From JADKAV01 sp963769435 (GTDB lineage Bacteria; Actinomycetota; Actinomycetes; S36-B12; UBA10799), in contig CAVYLN010000002.1 in NCBI GenBank assembly GCA_963769435.1, positions 372,001-436,000 on the forward strand: DNA of 64,000 nucleotides, read 5' to 3'. Shown here piece after piece: positions 13,823 to 22,485 of the stretch (position 1 is the stretch's first letter; each line of letters opens with the position of its first letter). A model generated the notes under the pieces. The model was not told the DNA's origin, did not search any database, and saw only the letters and a list, made by a program, of their open reading frames with translations. A program made the translations under genes and the position numbers.

Positions 13823-14669
13823 TCAGGCCTCGACCTTCTCCGGCTCCCGGTACACGGACTCCTCCCGACCCGGAACCCGGCGCCGCGAAATCACGATGTA
13901 CAGCACGGCCCCAAGACCCACGAGCACCGAGGTGAAGACGTTGACCCGGACCCCGAAGATCAACGTGGCCGTGTCGATCCGCAGGAGCTCCCACCACAAC
14001 CGACCGAGGCAGTACAGGGCCACGTACGTGGCAAACACCCGCCCGTGTCCCATGCGGAACCGGCGGTCGAGCCACCAGACGACCACCGCCACACCGAGGC
14101 ACCACAGCGACTCGTACAGGAACGTGGGATGGAACGTCTCGAACTGCTCGTACCCGGCGGGCCGGTTGACCGGGTCGATCTGCAGAGCCCCACGGCACGG
14201 TGGTGGGCTCGCCGAAGAGTTCCTGGTTGAACCAGTTGCCCCAACGTCCGATCGCCTGCGCCACTGCCAGGCCGGGAGCAAGTGCGTCGCCCAGAGGCGG
14301 GAGCAGCAGACCGTATCTGCGGCACGCGTACCAGGCGCCGAGCGCGCCGCCCGCAACGCCTCCCCAGATCCCGAGCCCGCCCTGCCAGATCTTCAGCGCG
14401 GCGACGAAGCCCAGCCCATCGGTGCCGAAATACGTCGACCAATCTGTCATCACGTGGTACACACGGGCACCGATGATTCCCGCGGGAACCGCCCACAAGG
14501 CGACGTCGGCGATCTGCCCGTCACCGCCGCCCCTGGCCTTCCACCGTTTGTCCGTGATGTACACGGCGACGAAGATGCCGAGCAGGATGCTCAGCGCATA
14601 GGCCCGTACGGGGATCGGTCCGATGTCCCAGACACCTTGTGACGGGGACGGGATGTACGCCGGGATCAC
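13823..14669 (-). CDS. lgt: Prolipoprotein diacylglyceryl transferase, frameshifted
   Basis: Membrane enzyme that moves diacylglycerol from phosphatidylglycerol to the lipobox cysteine of prolipoproteins. Several hydrophobic segments are visible, with the Lgt signature GRWGNWFNQELFGEPTT and the later HPTFLYESLW. One extra G in a run near 14192 breaks the frame between VPW and ALQIDPVNRP. The GTG start at 14669 gives VIPAYIPSPSQGVWDIGP, the usual Lgt opening, and overlaps the stop of the DsbA-like gene as GTGA. The C-terminus ends in a charged tail (REPEKVEA). Confidence 0.92.
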
Positions 14670-15448
14670 TGGCTCGGGTTGGTCATCGCGTCCTTGAACG
14701 CCTGCTCGCTGGCGAAGGCGCGTGTTGGGCAGTTCCTTGCCGTCCACGAAGATGGTGGGGGTGCCGGACACGCCACGCTCGAAGGCTGCGTCGTTGGACA
14801 ATTGCGCCCACCCTTGGTAGGTCCCTTCAGCCACACACTGGTCGAACGTGCTCTGCGCTTCGCCGGTCAGCCCAGCGTCGACATCCGAACTGCTTGAGCT
14901 GCTCGTCGGTCCAGCCGTCGCCCTCGTTGGCCGGCTGGTTGGCGTAGACCAGGTTGTGGAACTGCTCGCCGACCCCGCCGGTGATCGCGCAGCCGAACGC
15001 GTTCGCGGCGCGCAATGAGTGATCGGTCTGAAGGTTGTTGTCCAGGAAGATCATCGGGTGGTAGGTCAACTGGATGTTGCCGTCGGCGGCCTCTTGCTGG
15101 ATCAACGGGCCCGAACTGGTTCTCGAGGTTGGCGCAGGCGGGGCACTGGAAGTCCTCGTAGATCTGCGACGGTCGGCGCATCCGCGGCGGTGTTGACCTG
15201 GAACCCGTAGCCGTTCTCGGAGGTGATCCCGGTCGGGAGCGCCGAATCGGCACTGGGCGCCGGCGGTGTCGTTGTTGCGCGACTGGGTGATGCCGATGCC
15301 CAGGATCACGCCGACGACCGCCACGACGGCAAGCCCACCCAACGATCCGGATGGTGCGCTCCCGGCGGCGCTCAGCCGCTTGCGCAGCCGCCCGGGCCTC
15401 CGCAGCCTTCTCCCGGGTGCTCTTCGCCGATTCCTTCTTCTGCGCCAT
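14666..15448 (-). CDS. DsbA-like membrane-anchored thiol:disulfide protein, multiply frameshifted
   Basis: Predicted extracytoplasmic thioredoxin-fold oxidoreductase, anchored by one N-terminal membrane segment. The order after frame repair is a basic cytoplasmic head (MAQKKESAKSTREKAAEAR), the membrane helix AVVAVVGVILGIGITQSR, a catalytic FQCPACANLENQFGP with CPAC active site, then TYHPMIFLD and the cis-proline loop VSGTPTIFVDGKELPNT. At least five frame breaks lie between about 14700 and 15350, the densest cluster in any gene here. It shares an overlap with lgt, consistent with a cell-envelope role. Confidence 0.8.
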
Positions 15449-15455
15449 AGTCGCT

Positions 15456-15974
15456 TCAGACCTGCCTTTCCGCCTCTTCAGAGTAGACGTCGGCGGCGAC
15501 CGGATGGTTCACCGACTCACGATCCAACGACCAGAGGGAGCGTGGGCGCACGCCAGCCACGCTGACATGCCCGACGAAAAGGAGGTCTCGGGCGATGTCC
15601 CTGGCGTATTTGGCATCGATGCCCTCAGGCACTGATGTCCCCACCGCCGCCGAAGCAGCCACAGTCGATGGAGTAGCCGCGGATCCAGACGCTGACGATC
15701 CCCGATGACGAAGGCCATCATGAGCAGTCCGGACGCCAGAGCCGCCAACCGGGTGAAGAGGCCCAGGAGCAGCAGGATGGCGAGCAGGATCTCGAAGGCG
15801 GGCAGTGCCCAGCCGAGTAGGCCCGCCCATTCCGGCGGGAAGATCCGGTAGGCGTTGATCGCATTACGGGCACCATCGGCCTCGAACATCTTGATCAACC
15901 CGGCGAAACCCAGCACGCCGGCGAGAACCAGACGGAAGACCAGACCGAGTCAGGTCCTTGACTCGCTCACTCAC
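15456..15974 (-). CDS. DoxX/MauE-like membrane protein, frameshifted
   Basis: Small multi-pass membrane protein. The segments VLAGVLGFAGLIKMFE, WALPAFEILLAILLLLGLFTR and ALASGLLMMAFV, followed by a cysteine-bearing DCGCFGGGG stretch, match the DoxX/MauE family, which often partners thioredoxin-like proteins in redox maturation. The DsbA-like gene lies 7 bases downstream, supporting a shared role. Breaks occur near 15950 and 15690. The GTG start at 15974 overlaps the trpA stop as GTGA. Confidence 0.72.
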
Positions 15975-16794
15975 GACGTCGTCCCGTCGCCGCGCCGTGC
16001 CGAGCGGACCGCCGCCGCCATGCCCGCGGCGAGGGCCGCCGACGTCGGCCGCCGCCGCTGCAGGCGACTGGGCCTCGAGCACCAGACGGACGAACGCGGA
16101 GCCGACGATCACGCCGTCGGCGTAGCGGCCGACCTCGGCAGCCTGCTCCGGGGTCGACACCCCGAGCCCGACACACACCGGCTGGCCGGTCACCTCCCGC
16201 ACCCGGGCGACCAGACCGTCGGCATCAGCGCCGACGCTGGCACGCGTGCCCGTGACGCCCATGGTCGACGCCGCGTACACGAAGCCGTTGCTGACCTCCG
16301 CGACCGGTCTCGATCCGGGTCCTCGGCGAGGAAGGGGCGACCAGGAACACGCGGTCGATCATGGCCTCGTCGGTGGCCCGGATCCACTCGTCGGCCTCTT
16401 CCGGGATGATGTCCGGGGTGATCACGCCGGAGCCGCCCGCCGCGGCGAGTTCCTTGGCGAATCTGTCCACGCCGTAGTGCTCGATGGGGTTCCAGTAGCT
16501 CATGATCAAGGTCGGGGCGCCCATGCCGGCCAGCGCCTCCACGGTCCGCAGCACATCCGCGACGCCGATGCCCTTGGGCCAGCGCCCGATCCGCGGCCGC
16601 CTGGATGACGGGTCCGTCCATCAGCGGGTCGCTGTACGGCAGACCGATCTCGACGACGTCGACGCCGTTCTCGATCATCGCCGACACGACGACACCGCGT
16701 CCACCCACGTCGGGAAACCGGCCGGCATGTAGCCGATGAACAATGCGCGGTCCTCGGCCCTGCCCGCGGCGAAGACCTCCTGCAGTCGGCTCAC
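15971..16794 (-). CDS. trpA: Tryptophan synthase alpha subunit, frameshifted
   Basis: Cleaves indole-3-glycerol phosphate to indole and glyceraldehyde-3-phosphate. After frame repair the protein reads ALFIGYMPAGFPT, then NGVDVVEIGLPYSDPLMDGP (catalytic Glu in VEIGLPYSDP), PTLIMSYWNPIEHYG, SGVITPDIIPEEA and QPVCVGLGVSTPEQA, all TrpA hallmarks. At least three breaks lie near 16690, 16605 and 16325. The GTG start at 16794 overlaps the repaired trpB stop (GTGTGA), and the repaired stop overlaps the next gene, so the gene is probably intact in the organism. Confidence 0.92.
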
Positions 16795-17986
16795 ACCGTA
16801 CCCCAGACCGAAGTACTCGGCGGCGGTGGCGACGTCCTTGTCGCCGCGCCCGGACATGTTGATCACGATGCTCGCCTGCGGTCCCAGTCGTTGCGCGAGC
16901 CGCGCGCGCCGGCAACAGCGTGCGCGCTCTCGATGGCGGGAATGATGCCTTCGGTGCGGCAGCAGAGTTCGAACGCGGCCATCGCCTCGGCATCGGTGAC
17001 AGGTTCGTAGACGACCCGGCCCTCATCGCGCAACCAGGCGTGCTCCGGGCCGACCCCTGGATAGTCGAGCCCCGCCGAGATCGAGTGACTGGCCATCGTC
17101 TGCCCGTCGTCGTCCTGCAAGAGGTACGACCTCGTGCCGTGCAACACGCCGACCGACCCCGCCGACAGGGTGGCCGCGTGACGTCCGGTACTCAACCCCT
17201 TCCCCGGCGGCCTCGTACCCGTACAGGCCCACCGAGGCGTCCTCGAGGAAGTCGTAGAAGATTCCGATCGCGTTGGAACCGCCGCCGATGCAGGCCACGA
17301 TCGCGTCCGGGCAGTCCGCCGCGCTCCAGACACTGTCGGCGGGTCTCCTGGCCGATGACCCGGTGGAACTCGCGCACCATCTCGGGGAACGGCGCCGGCC
17401 CTGCCACTGTGCCCAGTAGGTAGTGGGTGAGGCGAAACGTTCGTGACCCAGTCGCGCATGGCCTCGTTGATCGCGTCCTTGAGCGTGCGGCTGCCCGCGG
17501 TCACGGGAACGACCTGCGCACCCAGCAACTGCATCCGCGCGACGTTCAGCGCCTGCCGCTGCGTGTCCTCCTCGCCCATGTACACGACACATTCGAGGTC
17601 CGAGCAGTGCGGCCGCGGTGGCGGTGGCGACACCGTGCTGACCAGCGCCGGTCTCGGCGATGACCCGGGTCTTCCCCATCCGCTTGGTGAGAAGCGCCTG
17701 GCCGAGCACGTTGTTGATCTTGTGGCTGCCGGTGTGGTTGAGGTCCTCACGCTTGAGCAGCACCTCCGCGACCCCGAACTCCCGCGCCAGACCTTGGCGG
17801 ACGTGAGGGGGGTCGGGCGTCCGCTGTAGTCGTGCAGCAACGAGTGTCGAGTTCGGCATGGAAGGCGTCGTCCAGCCACGCCTTGCGGAAGGCATCGTCG
17901 AGTTCGTCCAGCGCGGCGACCAGCGCCTCCGGGACGAAGCGTCCGCCGTAGCGTCCGAAATGCCCGCGGGCGTCGGGCAGAACCAC
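16791..17986 (-). CDS. trpB: Tryptophan synthase beta subunit, multiply frameshifted
   Basis: PLP enzyme joining indole and serine to make tryptophan. Landmarks read in successive frames are ARGHFGRYGGRFVPEALVAA, the PLP lysine in LNHTGSHKINNVLGQ, ETGAGQHGVATATAAALLG, VVYMGEEDTQRQALNVARM, the phosphate loop CIGGGSNAIG, and the C-terminal EGIIPAIESAHAV and NMSGRGDKD. About eight frame changes are needed, so one source of error dominates here. The start GTG at 17986 lies 10 bases after the trpC stop, whose TAG is part of the ribosome binding site (TAGGAGG). Confidence 0.92.
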
Positions 17987-17996
17987 TGGGTACCTC

Positions 17997-18804
17997 CTAG
18001 TCGGCGTGTCGGACAGCTGGGTGTTCCCCGGCCGAGACGAGGTCGTGCACCGCGGCGCCCGGATCGGCGTGGGTGACCAGGGCTTCGCCCACCAGTACAG
18101 CATCCGCGCCGGCTGCCGCATACGCCAGAAGGTCCTGTGGGCTGCGCACCCCCGACTCGGCGATGCGAACCACCGACTCCGGGATCGATGGTGCGACCTG
18201 CGCGAACACCCCGAGATCCACCTCCAGGGTGCGAAGGTCGCGGGCATTGACTCCGATGACCTTGGCCCCGGCGTCGACCGCCCGCTGCACCTCATCGGCG
18301 TCGTGGACCTCGACCAGGGGCAGCAGCCCGATCGATTCGGCACGTTCCACCAGGGACACCAGCGCCGGCTGTTCGAGCGCCGCGACGATCAGCAGCGCGA
18401 GGTCGGCGCCGTAGGCCCTCGCCTCCCACAGCTGATAGGAGGTGACGATGAAGTCCTTGCGCAAGACCGGGATGTCGACGGCGGCCCGAACGGCGGCGAG
18501 GTCGTCCAGGCTGCCACCGAAACGTCGCTGCTCGGTCAGGACACTGATGCACCGAGCGCCCCCACGCTCGTAGGCCTGCGCCAGAACCGCGGGGTCGTCG
18601 ATGGTCGCCAGCGACCCCTTGCTCGGACTGGATCGCTTGACCTCTGCGATCACGCCCACGCCGCCTTGCCGGAGCACGGCCAAGCGCATCGATCGGGTCG
18701 GGGACGTTCTCCACGCGGCGTTTGAGTTCCTCGAGCGAGACCTGGGACTCCCGCACGGCAAGGTCTTCCCGGACACCGTCGATGATGTCGTCGAGCACGC
18801 TCAC
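17997..18804 (-). CDS. trpC: Indole-3-glycerol phosphate synthase, frameshifted
   Basis: Ring closure of CdRP to indole-3-glycerol phosphate. The barrel shows VIAEVKRSSPSKGSL (catalytic Glu and Lys), ISVLTEQRRFGGSLDDL, VLRKDFIVTSYQ, LLPLVEVHDADEV, VIGVNARDLRTLEVD and VRIAESGVRSPQDL. The N-terminal helix VSVLDDIIDGVREDLAVRES is in another frame; one break lies near 18690. The GTG at 18804 is chosen as start. No trpD or trpF is visible in the window, so anthranilate phosphoribosyltransferase lies elsewhere and the TrpF step may be done by PriA (hisA here). Confidence 0.95.
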
Positions 18805-18848
18805 AGACCTCAGGGTAGCCGCGGGTGCGACGACGACTTCCGACCCCC

Positions 18849-19253
18849 TCAGGTGGTGGTCCCCAGCGGCATTCCCGGAATGTTGCGCACGACCGTGAAG
18901 ACGACCAGCAGCCCCACGAGCGCACCCGTGGCCCACTTGGGGAAGCGCACGGTGAACTCCTCACCGCGCCAGCGGCGATACGCCCAAAGCACGTAGGCGA
19001 CGGCGATCAAGGGAATGACCAACGTCACGGTGATCACGTTGTAGTCCACGGCGCCCGCGAAGTTCCCGTGCATCAGTTCGTGCGTGGCCCGCAGGCTTCC
19101 GCAGAACGGACAGTCAAGCCCCACCAGCAGCTTGGTGGGACACCCCGGGTAGTGACCGGGGGCGGACGGATCGACTGCATAGACGTAGCCGCAGGCGGCC
19201 AACCCCGCCACACCCGCGGCGATCGGGGCACGCATCCGCGACCATCTGTCCAT
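18849..19253 (-). CDS. DUF2752 membrane protein
   Basis: Small membrane protein of 134 residues with three probable transmembrane helices. It carries the DUF2752 signature around CPFCGSLRATHELMHGNF (C-x2-C-x2-R plus an HG), with a proximal YPGCPTKLLVGLDCPF. The family's function is unknown. The ATG at 19253 begins MDRWSRMRAP just before the first helix; the open frame extends upstream into repeat DNA and is not used. It sits 44 bases before trpC, as often seen in actinobacterial trp regions. Confidence 0.85.
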   Translation of the reverse strand: MDRWSRMRAPIAAGVAGLAACGYVYAVDPSAPGHYPGCPTKLLVGLDCPFCGSLRATHELMHGNFAGAVDYNVITVTLVIPLIAVAYVLWAYRRWRGEEFTVRFPKWATGALVGLLVVFTVVRNIPGMPLGTTT

Positions 19254-19618
19254 GCTCAGCAGCCTACGACCTGGAGGCGCCAAGTCGTCGGTACCAGCGG
19301 CTGGACGTGACGGTTTCCCGATTACGGCGAGGTTGGCCCGGCGCCACGGCCCAACCGGGTTTGGCTCAGCCGGGTTTGGCCCAGGCGACACGAGGTTGGC
19401 TCAGCCGGGTTTGGCCCAGGCGACACGAGGTTGGAGAACGTTCACGAGGTTGGAGAAGCCACGCGTGTGTTCTCCAACCTCGTGAACGTTCTCCAACGTC
19501 GCCGCCGAAACCAGCCGCTCGCAAACTGGCCGCCGAAACCAGCCGCTCCAACGTCGCCGCCGAAATCCAGCCCGCCGAACCTCAGCCCGCTGAAACCAGC
19601 CGCCGGAACCCCAGCGGG
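19254..19618. repeat. Intergenic repeat block: 35-bp tandem repeat, long palindrome, degenerate repeats
   Basis: This 365-base gap has no gene. It holds a perfect 35-base tandem duplication (19361-19395 and 19396-19430, unit beginning ttggctcagccgggtttggc). A 76-base palindrome follows: arms of 32 bases at 19426-19457 and 19470-19501 with one mismatch, and a 12-base loop gccacgcgtgtg. Degenerate copies of gccgccgaaaccagccgctc fill 19500-19600. The palindrome core matches the one at 13711-13758. Confidence 0.85.
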
Positions 19619-21028
19619 TTACTCCCCCACGGCAGCTGGGAAGGAAACCCGGAAGCACGCCCCACCCTCCGGCGCGTGACCAGCGGAGGCCTTCCCGCCG
19701 AGCCGCTGGGCAAGGCCGCCGACGAGGGCCAGACCGACCCCGGTTCCTACCTGCCGCAGACCGCGGTAACGGCTGTACAGCTCGGCGGGCTCGAAGGCAA
19801 CGGCCAGGTCGCTGTCGGACAACCCCGGCCCGCCGTCACGCACCTCCAGGTAGCCGTACTCGGCGTCACTGCCCACATGCAGAACGATCCGTTCCCCCGC
19901 TGGCACCACACGCAGCGCATTGGCCACCAGGTTGTCGATCATCTGGCGGACCCGGCGCGGGTCGCACAGCACGCGGACCGGTCGGTCGGGTGTGCGCAAT
20001 TCCCACCGGACGCCCTCGGCGGCACACCGGTCCGCCCAGACCTCGTCGGCAGCAGCGGCCACGTCCCGCAGATCGACATCGACGATGTCCACCGGGAACT
20101 CGACCGCGCCCAGTCTGGCCAGATCCAGCAGGTCTGCGATCAGGGCGTCGAGCCGATGGGTCTCGGCCAGCATCGTCCCGGCCACACGTTCCAGATCGCC
20201 CTCGGCCACCACCCCGTCCGCGAGGGCTTCGGCATACCCGCCGATGGCCGTCATCGGTGTTCGCAGTTCGTGGCTCACCGAGAGCAGGAAGTCGCGCTGC
20301 CGGGCCTCACTGGTGGCCAGGCTGTCGCCGAGTTGGTTCAGGGCCACCGCCAGATCCGCGACCTCGGCGGGACCCTCCGGCTCGAGTCGCAGGTTCCGGT
20401 CGCCGACCTGCAGCCGGCGAGCGGCGTTCACCAGCGTACGCAGAGGGCGCGTGACTCGACGGGCCAGCAACGCGCCGGCGATCGCGGCCAGGACACCTCC
20501 GATCACGATGGCCGTGCCGATCCGTCCCCAGAGTTCGCGCAGCCCGAAGCCGGACACGGAGGTGGGCTGTATCAGGAGCAGACCCGTGCCATCGGCGATG
20601 AGACGCCCCTCGACCATCAAGGTCTGGGCGTCGAGCGAATACGTCGTGCTCAAACGGCCCGTGGTCCACAGGGGACTCACCTGGGTGCTCGAAAGGCCCT
20701 CCGGATTCTGACCGTCCGGGGTGATGAGGGCGAGACTCACCTGCTCACTGCGAAGGGTGCTGATCAGACGCTGCTGGATCTGGTCGGTCAGAGGCCCACT
20801 GGTCTGGGTCGACGCGGCCGCCGCATCGGCCAACTGCGACAACTGCCGGCGCTGGTCGCGCAACTCGGCGTCCCGCAACAGCGGCAATGCGGCCAGACCA
20901 GTCATCAACACCGCGAGTAGCGCAACGAGCGTGGTCACGAACACCGTGCGCAGGGTCAGCGAAGAACGGCGAACCGTGACGGTCGGCGCAGGAGAGGTTA
21001 CGGCCCCGTTCGGCGCATCACTGGGCAT
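19619..21028 (-). CDS. Sensor histidine kinase
   Basis: Membrane sensor of a two-component system, 469 residues. Order: N-terminal helix (LRTVFVTTLVALLAVLMTGLA), an extracytoplasmic sensor region of about 125 residues, a second helix (IGTAIVIGGVLAAIAGALLA), HAMP (RRVTRPLRTLVNAARRLQVG), the phosphoacceptor motif SVSHELRTPMTAIGGYAEAL, the N box DNLVANALR and G boxes DGGPGL and GTGVGLALVGGLA. The ATG at 21028 lies inside the end of the regulator gene (11-base overlap), indicating coupled translation. The signal is unknown. The gene is intact. Confidence 0.92.
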   Translation of the reverse strand: MPSDAPNGAVTSPAPTVTVRRSSLTLRTVFVTTLVALLAVLMTGLAALPLLRDAELRDQRRQLSQLADAAAASTQTSGPLTDQIQQRLISTLRSEQVSLALITPDGQNPEGLSSTQVSPLWTTGRLSTTYSLDAQTLMVEGRLIADGTGLLLIQPTSVSGFGLRELWGRIGTAIVIGGVLAAIAGALLARRVTRPLRTLVNAARRLQVGDRNLRLEPEGPAEVADLAVALNQLGDSLATSEARQRDFLLSVSHELRTPMTAIGGYAEALADGVVAEGDLERVAGTMLAETHRLDALIADLLDLARLGAVEFPVDIVDVDLRDVAAAADEVWADRCAAEGVRWELRTPDRPVRVLCDPRRVRQMIDNLVANALRVVPAGERIVLHVGSDAEYGYLEVRDGGPGLSDSDLAVAFEPAELYSRYRGLRQVGTGVGLALVGGLAQRLGGKASAGHAPEGGACFRVSFPAAVGE

Positions 21029-21722
21029 CTGTGCCGGACTCGTTCGCTTCGGCGCCGTATCCAACACCGCGAACCGTCCTGATCACGTTGTGGTCACCCA
21101 GCTTGCCGCGCAACTGGGCCACGTGGACGTCCACCGTGCGCGTGTTGACCATGGCCGCATAACCCCAGACCTCGCTCAGCAACTGGTCACGGCTGAAGAT
21201 CTGGCTGGGGTGCGTCATGAGGTAGAACAACAGATCGAACTCGGTGGCGGTCAACTCGACGGTACGGCCGGCGACAGTGCACTTGCGGGTCATGGGGTCC
21301 ATCTCGACCTTGCCGAGACGCACTGCCTGCGATTGCGCCTGCGGCCCGCGCGCCCTGCGCACCACTGCCTTGACCCGGGCGACGACCTCCCGCGGGCTGA
21401 AGGGCTTGGTGATGTAGTCGTCCGCACCGAGTTCGAGGCCCAGCACCCGGTCGACCTCGTCATCGCGGGCGGTGCAGAACAGCACCGGTGTCCAGTCCTG
21501 CTCGGCACGCAGGCGACGGCAGACCTCGATGCCGTCCATGGCGGGCAGCCCCACATCCAGAAGGATGCAGGAAGGTCTGTGCTCGGCGACGGCGTCAAGT
21601 GCCTGCTGGCCGTCGGACTCGACGAGGACCTGGAAACCCTCGCGGCTCAGGTACATCCGCAGCAGGTCGGCGATCGCCGGTTCGTCCTCCACGACGAGGA
21701 CGACACCACGCTGGGAATTCAC
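21018..21722 (-). CDS. OmpR/PhoB-type response regulator
   Basis: DNA-binding partner of the adjacent kinase, 234 residues. The receiver domain has acidic residues E12 and D13, the phosphoacceptor D56 in LLDVGLPAMDG, and K in ITKPFSPRE. A winged-helix domain follows, with ELTATEFDLLFYL, SRDQLLSEVWG and RTVDVHVAQLRGKL. The GTG start at 21722 overlaps the stop of the upstream small membrane protein (GTGA), so the pair is tied translationally to the trp-linked genes. Targets cannot be told from the sequence. Confidence 0.93.
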   Translation of the reverse strand: MNSQRGVVLVVEDEPAIADLLRMYLSREGFQVLVESDGQQALDAVAEHRPSCILLDVGLPAMDGIEVCRRLRAEQDWTPVLFCTARDDEVDRVLGLELGADDYITKPFSPREVVARVKAVVRRARGPQAQSQAVRLGKVEMDPMTRKCTVAGRTVELTATEFDLLFYLMTHPSQIFSRDQLLSEVWGYAAMVNTRTVDVHVAQLRGKLGDHNVIRTVRGVGYGAEANESGTDAQ

Positions 21723-21970
21723 GCGCTGGCGGAGTCCGGGGCCGACTCGTGGGCCTTGCCCTCATCGCGGTGCTGAGGTTGTCCCATCCCGGCCATCGCC
21801 ATCGCCTTCCCCACGATCGCGCCCACGGGCACCAACAGGACACCGATCCAGAACAGCCACGGCTGGGCGATCACCAGGGCGATCGTGCCGATCAGGAAGC
21901 CGAGGGTCACGATCGTCGTGCCCGTCCACATCGCTGTCGTCCGGCCGTGGTGGTTTTCGTACATCGGCAT
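21719..21970 (-). CDS. HGxxPAAW-type small membrane protein
   Basis: An 83-residue membrane protein with NHHGRTTAMWTG near the N-terminus, two helices (TIVTLGFLIGTIALVIA and LFWIGVLLVPVGAIVGKAM) and a charged tail. It fits the actinobacterial family named for an HGxxPAAW motif, here HGRTTAMW, which lies between trpE and trpC in many genomes. Its function is unknown. The ATG at 21970 has AGGAGG seven bases upstream; a second ATG two codons in is an alternative. Confidence 0.75.
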   Translation of the reverse strand: MPMYENHHGRTTAMWTGTTIVTLGFLIGTIALVIAQPWLFWIGVLLVPVGAIVGKAMAMAGMGQPQHRDEGKAHESAPDSASA

Positions 21971-22007
21971 CGGGAACCTCCTCGATTCTTTCGGTGAGTC
22001 TATCCAG

Positions 22008-22445
22008 TCACGCACGTTCATCGGGTGGGGCATCGCCGCGCTGTGTCGGATCCATCCCCCGGTCCAGGCTCTCCCACATCTCACGGGCGCTGAGGTCGTC
22101 GTCGCCCTCGAGTTCGGCCGCGCGCACATAGCGGCTCGACCACCCCGGCCACGTGGACCCCCGCACCAAGGTGAGCAGCGCACCGGACAAGCCGGCCACA
22201 CACACCACCGGTCCGACAAGCGGTCCCGCCAGCGCCAGCACGCCACCGGCGGCCCAGGCCAGGACCGCCACACCTGCCAGCAAGCGCCTGGTCAGACCGG
22301 CCACCAGCCAGATGGCGGCCAGTGCGACGAGCCCTCCGAACGAGCCCGCCGCCTTGGCCGCGGGGTCGGCATCTGTCAGAAACAGCGTGCCCGTGGCCGC
22401 GATGGTCAACGCGAGTGCGACGAAGCGGGTGTTCACGGAAGCCAC
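22008..22445 (-). CDS. Trp-operon-associated membrane protein
   Basis: A 145-residue membrane protein with about four helices (FVALALTIAATGTLFLT, GGLVALAAIWLVAGL, LLAGVAVLAWAAGGVLALAG, VVCVAGLSGALLTLV) and a soluble C-terminal tail. Position and pattern match the actinobacterial family described as tryptophan-biosynthesis-associated membrane protein (Trp_oprn_chp). The role is unknown. GTG starts at 22445 or 22436 are possible. It lies 40 bases after trpE and 37 before the HGxxPAAW-type gene. Confidence 0.75.
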   Translation of the reverse strand: MASVNTRFVALALTIAATGTLFLTDADPAAKAAGSFGGLVALAAIWLVAGLTRRLLAGVAVLAWAAGGVLALAGPLVGPVVCVAGLSGALLTLVRGSTWPGWSSRYVRAAELEGDDDLSAREMWESLDRGMDPTQRGDAPPDERA

Positions 22446-22485
22446 AAATCCATCCCGCGAGCAGCCAAGCGATGGCCAGATCCCT

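Noticed and set aside
15971..17986. Programmed ribosomal frameshifting or gene fusion in trpA/trpB
   Set aside because: There are many breaks at unrelated sequences, not one slippery site, and the repaired frames end at ordinary GTGA overlaps. Sequence error explains this better.
19307..20920. A 537-codon plus-strand frame across the histidine kinase and repeat block
   Set aside because: Antisense to a clear kinase; its N-terminal part simply translates the intergenic repeats.
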